Notes: generated from the sequence alone by a model not told the origin. DNA of 64,000 nt from Laburnicola sp. R22_1 (GCA_014281115.1 JACONQ010000003.1:558001-622000); one strand, 5' to 3'; numbered from the stretch's first letter, positions 33,350 through 45,681 are shown. Program-made: numbers and translations.

Positions 33350-35433
33350 ATATATTCTATTAGTAGCCCGGATAGATTAGTAGCCCGAACAGTTTTTGCC
33401 AAGACCACAACACTTTACTATAAATTATAATGTCTTAATAACACGACGCGTTATTATCTAATCAAGAAGGCAGAATTGAGCTTGCCCTTCACGCCTATCA
33501 GAATAAGCAAATTTCAAGCCTACGACGCGCCGCTGTAGTATATAATATCCCAAAGTCTACACCAAGCAATCGAATTAATGGAATCACTGCCTAAGCAGAT
33601 ACACAATTAGGTATGGCAAAGCTTACTGCGACTAAAGAGCAGACGCTTATATAGTATATCCTCAACCTAGATTCGCGAGAATTTGCACCCTGGCTAGGTA
33701 AGGTGGAAGATATGGCCAACAAACTACTAGCTGCGCGCCACAGAGACCCTATAGGACAATACTAGGCTTAGCGCTTCATAAAGCGCGTACCTAAGCTTAA
33801 AATAGCTTTTAATTAAGCGAAGGACCGATAGAGAATATAATAGAAAGACCTAGAGGTTATAAACGCGTGGTTTTAGCTAGTGGAGGATACAAAAGCTAAG
33901 TATAGAGTGTAGGATAAAGACATTTATAACTTTAATAAAACAGGCTTCTAGATAGAAGTTATTGGCTTAATAAAGGTTGTAACTAGTTTAGAAAGACATT
34001 CTTAATCTACGCTTATTTAGCTAGGCAACCGCAAGTAGGTTATAGTAATTTAGAGTATTTGCGCTACTAGGTATGCTGCCCCGCCCTTTATTATCTATAA
34101 AGGGCAAGTCCACATCTTAGCGTAGTATAAGGAGACTAGTATCCTCCGCAATTAGAAGCTCTTAGTCTCTAAGACCAGCTAGACTAACAGTAAGCTTAGA
34201 GTCGCGTGGTTGAAGCACTTTAACGCGTATACAAGGCCGCGCATAGTAGAGTTATAAAGGTTACTTATTCTAGATAGCTATAAGAGCCACCACTCCTAGA
34301 ATTTTAAGGATTATTGCCTAGAATAGAAGATTCTAACACTCTATATGCCAGCGCACTTATCTTATATTCTCCAGCCACTTGATGTGGTCTGTTTCGCGCC
34401 ACTAAAGCTAAAGTACTCCTAGCGCGTACGGGACTTAGCGTGCTAACGCGTCTTTTATATTAACAAAGAGGGCTTCCTATTAGCCTTTCGCAACGCGTTT
34501 TTTAATATGTTTACACTAGAAAACTGCAAGAAAGCCTTTAAGGCCTCTAGGCTTATTCCTTTAGATATGTTAGTAGTAGTAGATTGCCTTAATGTGCGTA
34601 TTTACACTCCACCTTAGGGTACCCCACTAAATACACTATAGGCAAGCCAGAACCCCAAGCAATACCCTTGAGTTTAGATCCCAGTTAAAGCTCGTACGCG
34701 ACTCTTTTATTCGGTCTCTACCCAATACTAAATTAAGCTACTCACAGCTTATAAAAGGTGCTAAACTTATACTCTACTATAGTGTACTTTAAGAGACCTA
34801 TATTAAGGAACTTAAGGAGCAAATTAAGGTTTTAACAAAGTAAAAAACGCGTAAAAGAAAGCGCATTCAGAAAGGTGGGACGCTAGGCTTTGCTTAGGGA
34901 GCAGATTTAGGAGTAGAAAGCCCTTCTATTAGGGTAAAGTTGTTAAAAAGGGCGCAAGGTAGTGGTGAGGGAGAGGCAGGTCCCTTAATACAACGCCGCT
35001 GTGGGAGGTGCGGAGAGTCTAGACACAACTTAAGGACCTATTAAATAGATAAAGAGATAGAGGAGGAGTTAGATGTTACTCTTAGCGGCTTATTTTTAGA
35101 TAGTGTTGATAGTAAATTAGAGTGATTTTATTATAGGTTACTATAAGGCTAAAAATAACGGGTTAACTTTATCTTACAATAGTACGCACTTAGTAACTAA
35201 AAATTAGATAAAGTACTACTTAAGATATAGTATACTTCACTGCGAATTATAATAAGTATACTATATATTGCCTACATATAGTATAGTAGATAATATATTG
35301 TATATTATAGGGAGTCTTGTTATAAGTTCGTACTACTAAGAAAGACTCCTTAGCTTTACGCGGCTGTAGCAGCCGTGCAAAGAGACTGTATAATATAAAA
35401 AGTAGATTAAATAGTAACTTAGTATATTATAAG
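33350..35433 (+). mobile_element. pogo/Fot1-type DNA transposon, heavily mutated copy
   Basis: Left inverted repeat ATATATTCTATTAGTAGCCC follows a TA (33348-33349) inside the LTR-like repeat. The transposase relic reads 33430-35125 with many in-frame stops; recognisable pieces include ALHAYQNKQISSLRR, YNFNKTGF and the zinc-knuckle-like C-terminal region. Similarity to the better copy at 50118-52299 ends near 35433 before the right inverted repeat, so this copy is truncated at its right end. Confidence 0.85.
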
Positions 35434-35651
35434 GTATATTTCTAATTATAAAGACTACTAGTAGAGTAAGCCCCTACTAAATAGAAAGCTAAGCTTATTA
35501 TACCTACTTTCTATCCCTAAAAATATCTAGTAAGATATTTTAATTAATTTTAAATTATTTCTTAAAAATAAAAAAGGGTATAATAATAGAATAGTATCTT
35601 ATTACTAGCTATCTAAGTGCGCCTTTTCTATACCCTACTATAAGATAGTTA

Positions 35652-35766
35652 TAACCCCTCTTTGTTAACACTACCTTGTAACGCTTTTCTGTGTTAATAA
35701 CAGTAGAAGGGATAACTGCTATTATTGTAATAGTTTTATTAGAAACTCCCTTAGTCGCAAAAAAAC
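35652..35766 (+). mobile_element. family A retroposon copy (115 bp)
   Basis: Begins AACCCCTCTTTGTTAACAC and ends CTTAGTCGCAAAAAAAC. Exact 13-bp duplications TATAAGATAGTTA at 35639-35651 and 35767-35779. This is one of the best-preserved copies. Confidence 0.88.
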
Positions 35767-36026
35767 TATAAGATAGTTACTACTAAATAAGCTACTAATC
35801 TCTACTATTAGTATATATTTAGAGTCTTTAGCCCCCCTTACTTAATTATTTCTAATTATAATTCCTAGTTTATTTCTATTTTTTTTAGCTACTTTATATA
35901 AGCTTATAGATATTAAGTAACTTTTCTTTATAGTGTAGTATCTATAAACTAATAGCTAAGCTAAGATTATAAATTAATACCTTAACTAGTATCTACGTCT
36001 ATTTATTAACTTTTATTAAAATAACT

Positions 36027-36107
36027 CTGTGTTAACAATAGCAGAAGGGATAACTACTATTATTGTAATATTTTTATTAGAAACCTCCTTAGTCGCAAAA
36101 AAAACCC
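36027..36107 (+). mobile_element. family A retroposon copy, 5'-truncated
   Basis: 81 bp only: starts inside the unit at CTGTGTTAACAATAG but has an intact A-run end. Exact 12-bp duplications ATTAAAATAACT at 36015-36026 and 36108-36119. A 5'-truncated insertion with a complete target duplication is diagnostic of target-primed reverse transcription. Confidence 0.85.
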
Positions 36108-36349
36108 ATTAAAATAACTAGTCTAATTTACTACCTAGTATAGACTAAGCCTAACTAATACTATCCTATAATAGTATTAGAGTTTTGCCTTTTAAATGAA
36201 GTTTAGGTATTAGTTATACTTTTACTAGGACTAGTGTATATATACCTAACTAGTTACTAAATCTCTAGATAATATTACTTTAAAAAAGGCTAAAGTATAG
36301 GTTAAGGTCTATATTAAAGCCTATAAATTTATCTATAACACTACCTATA

Positions 36350-36464
36350 GTTTTTTTTGCGACTAAGAGGGTTTTTAATAAAAATATTATAATAATAGCA
36401 GTTATCTCTCCTACTATTGTTGACACAGAAAAGCGTTTCAAGGTAGTGTTAATAAAAAGGGGTT
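36350..36464 (-). mobile_element. family A retroposon copy (115 bp)
   Basis: Full short unit with exact 13-bp duplications AACACTACCTATA at 36337-36349 and 36465-36477, inside the gypsy integrase relic. Confidence 0.88.
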
Positions 36465-37869
36465 AACACTACCTATATTAATATATCTACTACCTAGAAA
36501 ATATAATTAGAGTAGGCTAATAAATATAAATAAGCTACTAACTTTAATATTAGAGACTAAGTCTTTATTACCTTAAAGGAATTTATTACTAAACGCCTAC
36601 TAGTTAAGTTAGATTATTAAATAAAAGAATTATACCTAATTATAGGTAAATAGGGCTACTCTTTTATACTTAAACTCCTATAATATATAAGAGTTTACCT
36701 AGTGTTTTATATTAATAGGCTTTAAAAGGATCTAAATAATCCCTTACTAGGTTAATTATAACCTCTAGAACTACCTATTAAGATAAATAGAGTTTTTAAG
36801 TAGCTATTTTCTTATATTCTTAATAGTAAAGTAGACTATAGAATACTAAAGTACTAGATAGTGTAAGAAGGGTATAATTCTAATTTAACTTACTACTCTA
36901 CTAATAACTTTAGTAACTCTCCTCTACTAATTAAAGCTTACTATTAAGAATATTCTAAATAAGCTAGCCTACCTAAATAGTTACCTATTTAGCTAAACAC
37001 TACCTTTTAAGATACTTTTCTAGAGCCTATTCCTAAAGATAATATCCCTATAAAAATAGGATTAAAGCGCTATATTAGGTATACTTAGCTAGGTGCCTAT
37101 TACTTTTTAGTATCTATACATCCTTAGGCTTGTATATATTACTAAATACTTATAGCTTTTTAGTATCTTTAACCTCTAAATAAACTTTTACCCCTCTAAT
37201 AAACTCTCTACCCCCTAGCTATTTCCTTTTATTACTAGCAATTCCTATAGCTTTAGAAGCTACCCTTTTCTTATTAAAAACTATATAGTTAAGTAATTTT
37301 TTTAAAAATACCCTTTTATAGTACTTGAAAATCTTATATAATATAATTACACTAGCGCATACTAAACTAACTAGAAGTTTTTTAGCTAATTATATTTTTA
37401 TATAGTATTAGAGTTAAGAATATACTCTATTAGTAAAACGCTAAACGCTAAGATATAGTTTTTAACCTAGCACTAATTCTAAATTTACTAATTTACCTCT
37501 AACTACTTTCTTTAATATCTCTACTAAATAGTAACTAAATTAAAAACTAAGACCACTATTAGAACTATAGGGGCCTATTACCCCTATTATAATCCTCTTT
37601 AGCTCTAAAATAGTACTAGTTATATTAAAAAATTACTAAAACACCCTATTTTTATATACTTTCCTGTTTATTTTTAGACCTTAAAAGGGAGGTCATATAA
37701 TAGTCCCTACTAGCCTCTCTACTAAGCATATTCTATTATCTTTTCTTTATATTCTATTCTCCCCTATTTATACCTTTTACCTTTTTAAAGACGCCTTTTT
37801 TAGTTAGTGTTAGTGTAGTAGTTAGTGTAGGCTTATATCCTACGCCGTCCTCTATATAAGAAAGGGCCC

Positions 37870-38009
37870 TGTAAAAAGTGGATAAATAGATAAAAAGGTA
37901 ATAGAGTTAGTATTATTAAACTAGTTAATTAATTTTAATAAACAGGTTACCTAGTAGTCTATATACAAAATAATTTAGACTAATAAATACTTAGCTTTAT
38001 ATAGTTTAG
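37870..38009. repeat. partial LTR-like repeat
   Basis: About 140 bp beginning TGTAAAAAGT that match 41609-41750 in direct orientation. Beyond 38009 the two copies diverge. It may be the 3' terminal part of an LTR on the reverse strand, left of the copia element. Confidence 0.6.
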
Positions 38010-38399
38010 GAGGGGCGTATTATAGTAGATATAGGCGTAAGGCTGTCTAAGTATAGTAGAAGTCTAGATAGTGAATCTACGCTATGGTAGGAGACTATAA
38101 GTAAGAATTTTAGTCTAGAAATAAGCGAAAACTTAAATTCCTTAGCAAGTTTAAATCTTGCCTTTTTCCCCCTCTAGTTTTTAAACACTAAAAAACTAAT
38201 CTTTATAGATTAGAAGAAAAGTAGCCTAAGTAAGCTAGTATCTCTAATAATTAAGAAAATTCTAACTATTTAAGCTAGTTTTAGGATAGGAAAGCTATTA
38301 GTAAGTACCTCTATTAACTAGTCTTAATAAGTTATTAAGATTTAAACTTATAGGACAAGAAAGCTAATTAAGGCATATTACTATTTTCTACTTCAGGAA

Positions 38400-41300
38400 A
38401 ATTTTTGTTAAAAATTTTAATTTACACTTTAGATAGATAATAGGCTACTAGTGTTAGTTTTCCTTTAACCCCCTTTAAAGATCTTTTTTTACTAGGGAAA
38501 AATGCCTCTTATCTACCTATACGATTTGCCTATAGCTCTATTTACTTTATAGAAAATTTAGAAGTAATAGAAATATTATTAATTATTGTTATCTATTTTA
38601 ATTTTAAAAACCTAATAACGTTTTAAAGATTTTCTATTATTAGGTAAATCTACTATTTCCTAAGTATTTTAATTATTTAGTTGACTAATATCTAGCTCTA
38701 TAGCTTATAGCTAATTATTTTTATCTTTACTATTTATAGCATCTTTATAGCTAGTTAGTTTATTATTTTTAGTTATTAATAGGGCTAGTTTATCTATTAA
38801 CTTATTTAAGTTTTCTAAAGCTATTCTTTTAGAGTTTTGTCTTGTGTTATAGATATTAGAAATAATTCTTTTATTATTATTATTAATAGTAGTATTATTA
38901 AGTAATATATCTAGACTTAATTCATGAGAGTTTATATTAGTATTCTCGTTATTATTTAGATCTAGGTTTTTAGAATTATTTAGATCTAGATTTTTAGAAT
39001 TATTTAAATCTAGATTTTCAGAATTGTTTAAGTCTAGATTTTCAGAATCTATAGTTTGCTCTATATTATTATTATTGTTATTATTTAGGTTATTACCTAG
39101 GTGTATATTATTATTACTATTAAATAGTATATTAACTTCTTTATTAGAATCGTTACTAAAGTTATAAAAGTAAGTTTTAAGAATTATGACATCTCTAGTA
39201 TATACTTGTTTATTATCTTTTAGATCTACTATTTTATAATTATAGTTATTAGAACCTACTAGTATACCTGTTTTAGCTTTAGGGTCTAGTTTAGTTAATT
39301 GTTTTTTAACTAAGTAGTAACTTAGTGAGCCCCAGATTTTAATATTATTATAGTTAGGTTTCTATTTGTAAAGGTTTTTATTTGGGCTTATAAAATTTAA
39401 ATTACTATATAATATAATATAATATAATATAATATATATATACTGTATTTTCAATAGCGTATTGCCAGTAATTAGTTAGCAAATTACTATAAAATAATAG
39501 ACTTTTAGCTATTTCTATTATAGTTCTCGTTATTCTTTCAATTAAACCATTTTGTTCAGGTGTATATAGTGGATTAAATTGGTAAATAATACCATTTTGT
39601 TTATTAAATAGCGCAAAATTACTATTAGTAAATTCTGTGCCATTATCTATTTTAATAATTTTAATTTTTCGATTACTTTAATTTTCGACTTTTGTTTTAA
39701 AGTCTTTAAAGCCTTCAAATAATTCTAATTTATATCTTAATAGTTTAAATTCTAATTTTCTAGTAGCAGAGTCTAGAAAGAATATAATATATTTATAATT
39801 ATTTTTAGAGAGGGTAATAGGCCCACATAAATCAATTACTATTTTATCTAAGTAATTATCTGCTTTAGTAGTAATTTCTCTACTATTATTATGTGTCATT
39901 TTAGCTTTTATACAGCTTGAGCAATTAATTTTATAGTTAGTAGGTTTAGTTATACCTAGTATTTTACATATAACGTCTAGGTTTTTATGTCCAAAACGAT
40001 TATGATAGAGATATATTAGATTCTCTTTATAGTTACTAGTAGTTTTATTTTTATTAATAATCTTTTTAGCAAATAGAATGTTGTCTGTTACTATATTATC
40101 TATATTTATTGTATAGAGATTGTTAATTAGAATTGCTTCTAATATTGTTATAGTATTCTTTTTAATTATAGCTTTGTCTTTTATTAAGTTTACTACAAAG
40201 TCTTTTTAACTAATTTCTTTACTAAAATAATATTTACATTAAATTTAAGTAAGTAAAAATAGTTATTTAAAACTATTTTAGCATTGTTATATATAAAGCT
40301 CACGTTGCTAATAAATTGTGAAGTTAAAATATTGTTATTTCCCTATTGTATTTTTGTAGTTTTTCTAACTAACGAATTTTCTATAAACAGATTTTTGTTA
40401 GAGATAATATGAGGTAAACTACCTAAAATTAGTATTAGATTAGGGCTTTTGACTTGGTAGTTGGATTCCTAGCTAGATTTTTTTGATCTCCTTTTTCTTG
40501 GTAGTTATAAATACCTTAGTAGTTCTTAATTTTGAGGATTTCGATCTCCTTTTTTCGAATTAGTTTGGTTTTTATTTAAGGTAGTTAATAATACCTTTTT
40601 AATTTCCATTGGTTCAGATAACTCAGCTATTTTATCTAGCAGCTTCCGATCTAGTCGATCAGATGGAGATTCACGATTTAATAGATTTTTATCTTTTTTT
40701 ATCTTTTTAGATTAAAAATCATGTTTTGTTTTAAACTATTTAGGTTTATTTTTAGGATATAAACACTAACACTTATTAGTAAAGTAGGTATTAGTTTTAC
40801 CTTTATTATAAAATTGTTTAGACTTTATAACTTTGTGTTAATTCTGAAATTTAGTATATAAAACCGTAGTTTTATCACTATCTAAGTGCGTTTAACAACG
40901 ACTTTTATTAATTAAATTAGAGAATAAATTTTCTAAATTAATCTTTAAAGAATCATCGCAAAATAATTAAGTTACCGAAGTAACAAACCCCTTATAATTA
41001 GGAGTTAAATTGTTTAATACCTAGGCCACAATAATCTATTTAGGTATTTTAATTTACTTATAGTTAAGATTTATTATTAAATATTAAATTTTATTAAGGT
41101 ACTCCTCTATTTAATTAAAATCTCATAAGGTACTATTAAATAACTCCTTTAAAAGAAGAAATTTAGAATAGTAACCATTAGAAGAATAAAGATTCCCCAA
41201 ACAAATCCACATCTTATTGGCTGTAGATAGGTCCTTAATATACTATAAAGGATTATCTTTAACTAATACAGTAATAATTAATTATGCTTTCAAATTAATA

Positions 41301-41608
41301 TCTTTCGACACTAAATTAATTACAATATTATCACTACTTTAGATTACAGCCATATAATTTTCTATAATAAGAATAGAAATAGCCCTAGGCTTCCACATCT
41401 TATAGTTAGAGATACCCTTAAGTATCTCCTACTTAGAGATAGAAGAAATCTTAGAACTTATTATAGATAAGATAGATAGGCCAAAAAGAGCTTAGAAAAC
41501 TAAGAAAAATAAGGTATTAGTCAAAATATCGATTTTGCCAAGATAGCTTAGTAAGCTAGGTCGAAAATAAATAAATAATAAAATTATTAGAGCGCCGGCC
41601 TTATAACC
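38400..41608 (-). mobile_element. Ty1/copia retrotransposon internal region
   Basis: Reverse-strand pol segments are readable in order: a gag-like region with K-rich and possible CxxC residues (about 40,850-40,650); GAG-pre-integrase HNRFGHKNLDVICKILG and NCSSCIKAKMTHNN (about 40,010-39,890); integrase core with all three acidic residues, IVIDLCGP (D), KIDNGTEFTN (D) and YTPEQNGLIER (E), about 39,850-39,540; and the copia integrase C-terminal module IKIWGSLSYYL, KLDPKAKTGILVG, QVYTRDVIIL (about 39,350-39,200). An Asn-rich tail with repeated NLDLNNS follows (39,060-38,950). A TAA after KVEN and a frameshift at a TATAA microsatellite (39,405-39,440) interrupt it. The reverse transcriptase part could not be read. 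It sits beside an LTR-like repeat at 41609. Confidence 0.75.
38945..39060 (-). repeat. coding tandem repeat (NLDLNNSE/K)
   Basis: About four to five 27-bp units (AATTATTTAGATCTAGATTT type) encode a nine-residue repeat on the reverse strand within the copia polyprotein. Confidence 0.75.
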
Positions 41609-42580
41609 TGTAAAAAGTAAATAAAGAGATAAAAGATAATAGAGTTAGTATTATTAAACTAGTTAATTAATTTTAATAAATAGGTTACCTAGCAGTCTAT
41701 ATATAAAATAATTTAGACTAACAAATACTTAGCTTTGTATAGTTTAATTATGCCTTTAACTTTTATATATAATAGTGTTTTATATACAAGCTAGTGTTTT
41801 ATATACAAGCTAGTATTTTATATACAAGCTAGTATTTTATATATAAGCTAGTATTTTATCTATAAGCTATTATTTTATATACAAACTAGTGTTTTATATA
41901 CAAGCTATTATTTTAACTTTATTTTACTATTACTTAGTTATAACCTTAAATATTTTATTTTAGAATAGTTTATTAATCCTTAGTTTATTATATACTACTA
42001 TATTTTATATTATAGAATAAGTCTTCTTATATTATATTTTGTTGTTCGTAATTTAATATATATAATATTACCTTATTTAGTATATTGTTTCTTAGTCCTT
42101 TTTAGTAATAGCTTAAAATTGTTAAAGTGCTTAATTACAACAAGTCGTCAAAAGTTATTAATTTAGAATAATTAATTATAAGCTTATTTATATTACAATA
42201 GCATATTTTATAATTTTTATTAGATTAGTTTTATATTATATTTTGTTTTTAGTCTTACGTAATTTAATATATATAATATTGAATTTTTTATAATTATCTT
42301 TTAGTAAATTTTTTGTGCGTTACTTAGAGTTAACTTTGGCTTTAGTTATAACTTTATTATTTTTAGGTTTTTTATCTATGTGGCGTTAAATTAACTATCT
42401 AGGGGTAGCACGATAAAGGCTTTCATCTCAAATAATATGACAAAAAGGGCAGAGCCCCTGCTTAGTAATTAAAAAGAGCTTAAAAAGGTAATAATAAAAA
42501 AAGGTTTTTATCTATTTATCTTTTATAATAGCGAAATTCTAATATATTATTTTAGTATATATTTTGCTAACTAATATAGT
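41609..42580 (-). repeat. LTR-like repeat of the copia element (5' LTR candidate)
   Basis: Starts TGTAAAAAGT next to a possible primer-binding stretch (reverse strand GGTTATAAGGCCGGCGCTCT at 41589-41608). Contains tandem 19-20-bp units (TTTTATATACAAGCTAGTG, 41766-41910) and then sequence that is the inverted counterpart of 32120-33349. A family B copy is inserted at 42380. Confidence 0.6.
42380..42501 (+). mobile_element. family B retroposon copy
   Basis: B unit beginning GTGGCGTTAAATTAAC with an A-run end. Duplications AGGTTTTTTATCTAT (42365-42379) and AGGTTTTTATCTAT (42502-42515), one T fewer on the right. Inserted into the LTR-like repeat. Confidence 0.8.
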
Positions 42581-42591
42581 TTAAATAGTTA

Positions 42592-42945
42592 TGATTTTTT
42601 TATAACTAAGAGGGTTTCTAATAAAATATTACAAGAATAGTAGTTATTTCTTCTACTATTATTAACACAAAAAAGCATTTTAAGGTAGTATTAATTAAAA
42701 GAGATTATTATATATATGATTTTTTTATAACTAAGGGGGTTTCTAATAAAAATATTACAATAATAGTAGTTATCTCTTTTACTATTATTAATACAAAGTT
42801 ATATATATATGGTTTTTTTAATAACTAAGAGATTTCTAATAAAAATATTATAATAATAGTAAATATTTCTCTTACTATTATATTCACAGAAAGTTATATA
42901 CATATAAAAGCATTTTAAGATATTAATAAAAAGAAGTTAAGTATA
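42592..42945 (-). mobile_element. nested cluster of three family A copies
   Basis: Units at about 42592-42706, 42719-42798 and 42812-42893, all reversed. The second is flanked by TTATATATATG-type duplications and the third by TTATATATATATG / TTATATACATATA. After the third, the missing end of an A unit resumes (AAAAGCATTTTAAGATATTA), so at least one copy is inserted within another. Confidence 0.65.
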
Positions 42946-43091
42946 AAATATAAGCCTATACTAACTATATACTAATACGAATTAAAAAAGACACCTTTTC
43001 TAAAATAAAAGGCACTATTAAAGTATAAATAAAAGGTAAAAATAAATAACTAGTAAAAAGATAAATATAAACTATAATATAACTCCCCTTA

Positions 43092-43208
43092 ACCCCTTTT
43101 TATTAATACTATCTTAAAACACTTCTCTATATTAATAATAGTAGAAGGAATAACTACTATTATTGTAATGTTTTTATTAGAAACCTCCTTAGTCATAAAA
43201 AAAACCAT
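43092..43208 (+). mobile_element. family A retroposon copy
   Basis: Full short unit; duplications ACTCCCCTTA (43082-43091) and ATTCCCCTTA (43209-43218), one C/T change. Confidence 0.72.
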
Positions 43209-43224
43209 GATTCCCCTTAGTCTT

Positions 43225-45377
43225 AACGTGTTTTATAAGCGAGCGGCCCATATAAGCGAGCAGCCCACCCTACTAACTTCGCGCACCTCTATAGGCGTAC
43301 ATCTCAACCACATTAAGAGATAATTTAGAGATATTAATACAATAAATTAAGTAGTATCTAAAGTATCTTTTTTGCATATATGTGAGTTTGTCAGATAGAC
43401 AGTTACTATAAAATCCAGTGGGTAGGTGTGTACGATCATATGGCTCCTTACAGTGGTAATCAGTGTAAATCACTGTGATTTCACTATGAAATACACTGAG
43501 GAGGCTGGCGCACTACTGTTTTACACTGCCCCTGTACTATTCTAAATAGTACTAGTGCGGCTTAGTACTAGATAGTTACTTCTCGCGGTAGCCGAGCTTC
43601 TCCGACAGAACACACACAATCAATCAATCAACCCACCACTTTTCCATCTCAACTCATCAAGAATACCCGTATATTTGACAGAGTTGTGCCCAGTCTCTCT
43701 GCACCTCTTGTAGCGCGCTAGAGTCTGGCGGCTAAGGCCTAATCGCTTTTTATCTTGACGCTGTTTACGCTCTATCTGCTAGTTAGCCTCCTTTTGAGTG
43801 AGTATATCCTCTTCCTCTTTCTTTGTTAAGGTCCCCTGCTTCTGTATCCGCTTCTTTTTACGCTGCCTATGCTTTGTTGCTGCCTTATTAGCTCTCGTAA
43901 GGCTAGTAATCTGATTGCGCATCAGCTTAGCCGAGAGCATTATTACTTTAGCTCCCTTCTTAAGTTGGTTAATCGCCTTAATAATTAAGGCTGGCGATAA
44001 GCTTTTGTGCTGTTAAACACAATTATGTATTAACGTTAATTGAGCCTTAAGCTTACGTACGTTGCTTGGTGTCTGAGCCTCCCAGAGGGCCTTTAGTAGA
44101 GTGGCTGGTAAAGGCGTACGTAGCTGCACATTTAGCTTTAATAGGATAACCTTAGGCTAAAGAGGAATAAGGCCTGCGCCTTAAAAAGCTAAGTAGATAT
44201 TAGCTGCTGTAAACGATTACTTAAAGGCTGCCTTAAAGGCTGGCAGAAATTCGAGCTTTGTGATGTGGTTAATGTGGTGGTAGATTAGAGCCTTAATCTC
44301 ATGGCTGTACACACGCTTTAACAGCGAGAAGCAGCTAATATTAAGTGGTTAGAGTAGGTAAGATAAGTGAGGCGGCATGTAGAGCGTGTAGATATTGTTC
44401 TCCTAGCAGAGCTCTCGAAACTTAAGAGACTAGTGGCTCTTATGGCTGTTAAGGATAAGCAGCCAACGCGTGCTAACTACCTGGGTCTCTATATGCTTAA
44501 TAAAGTGCTTTAACTACTTAACTCTAAGCTTGTTAGTTGTCCAGCCATTATCACTAACAGCGATGGCCTAGTTGCGCGGGATATCCTCCTTATACTAGGC
44601 AGATAGGTAGTGCTGGCCAGCAAAGACAATAAAAGGCGGGATAGCCTAGCTAGCAGCGTTAATTCCCTAGATTACTGTCACTTACTCGCGATTGCCTGGC
44701 TAGATAGCCTTTGGACAGCCTCTTCTCTCTAACCCTATTATAATAAGCTAAGTCGTGATCTTACCCATTATAAAGCTAGCCTCATCGAAGTTGTAGACGC
44801 CCTTATTACAGATACTATACTTAGCCTTTATCTGCTTAATAAGCTCGAACCAGCTCCTAATTAACACAGGATCCTTATATAGAGCTCTCTGCCTATTATA
44901 GGCTCGGTTAAAATGCGTTATAAGAGAGTTTATACACTTAACAAAGTTACGCGACTAGTAGATGCCAACCTAACCTCTACTGCGCGCAGCCAGCAGCTTA
45001 TCCGCCATATCACGTACAGCTACGTACGTAGGCGCAAATCCGCATTAATCTAGGTCGAGTATATAGCTAATAATCACCTCCTCTTCTAGCATAGTAAGCT
45101 TCTTTAAGTTAGGCTAGCAATCACGTTGGGCAGTCTTGCCAGCGCGTTAGCGTTGGAGCGTTGTTTGGGGGACTTCAAATGTCTGCGCAGCACCTCTTAT
45201 AGACTAAATTTGGTTTTAATTAATAGCTAAGATTGCAAGGTATATATTAGCATTAGAAGAGGCTGGTTAGACTTAATTTGAGGAAGCTATAGTAGGTAGA
45301 AGTTTACGCATTGCAGAAAGTTAGTAAAGTGAATCGCTCACTTACCGGTATATGGGCCGCTCGCTTGTAAAACACGT
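43225..45377 (-). mobile_element. second pogo/Fot1-type DNA transposon family
   Basis: 2153 bp bounded by inverted repeats ACGTGTTTTATAAGCGAGCG and ACGTGTTTTACAAGCGAGCG (at least 29 bp, one C/T mismatch) and by TA duplications (43223-43224 and 45378-45379). The reverse-strand transposase relic runs from about 45311 to 43577 with many stops. Readable parts include [39 protein letters not shown] and a basic C-terminus ending in a knuckle-like RYKRCRETGHN. The Asn in LNSHKSH replaces the expected catalytic Asp (GAC to AAC, RIP-compatible). The inverted repeats differ from those at 50118, so this is a separate family. Confidence 0.87.
43446..43540. repeat. subterminal CAGTG/CACTG motif cluster
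   Basis: Within about 90 bp near the left end of the transposon there are six or more CAGTG or CACTG motifs in both orientations (CAGTGTAAATCACTGTGATT, then ATACACTGAGG, TTACACTGCCC). Possible transposase-binding repeats. Confidence 0.6.
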
Positions 45378-45463
45378 TAACTAAAACCTATAAGCACATT
45401 ATAGTTAAATTATATAATTAAAAAACTTTTTAAATTTAAAAATAACACTATTATAGATAACTA

Positions 45464-45569
45464 TTTTATTAACACCTTAAAACGCTTTTCTATGTATATA
45501 ACAATAGAAGAAATATCTACTATTATTATAATATTTTTATTAGAAACCTCTTAGTCGCCAAAAAAAACC
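45464..45569 (+). mobile_element. family A retroposon copy
   Basis: 106-bp unit with exact 11-bp duplications ATAGATAACTA at 45453-45463 and 45570-45580. Confidence 0.8.
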
Positions 45570-45681
45570 ATAGATAACTAGTAATAATACTTCTACTGGT
45601 ATTTTTACTACCTATAGTATACTTACTAATATTTAAGTATCTACTAACTACTATATACTTTTCTTATTATACACTTATAAT

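Larger units (their letters stand above)
35780..37030 (+). pseudogene. Ty3/gypsy integrase with chromodomain, RIP-damaged
   Basis: Forward translation through stops shows the integrase C-terminal part: NQYLNQYLRLFIN-like sequence, then VFITLKEFITKRLLVKLDY (the VFVTLKNFKTKR module), RVYLVFYINRL (the VHPVFHVSLL module) and a chromodomain-like end (VDYRILKY, EGYNSNLTYYSTNNFSNSP). This identifies a chromovirus-type element. Two family A copies (36027-36107 and 36350-36464) are inserted within the coding sequence with target duplications, so the gypsy element was there first. Confidence 0.65.

Noticed and set aside
41589..41608. tRNA gene suggested by GGTTATAAGGCCGGCGCTCT next to the LTR-like repeat
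   Set aside because: No cloverleaf can be formed around it; it is more likely a primer-binding stretch of the copia element.
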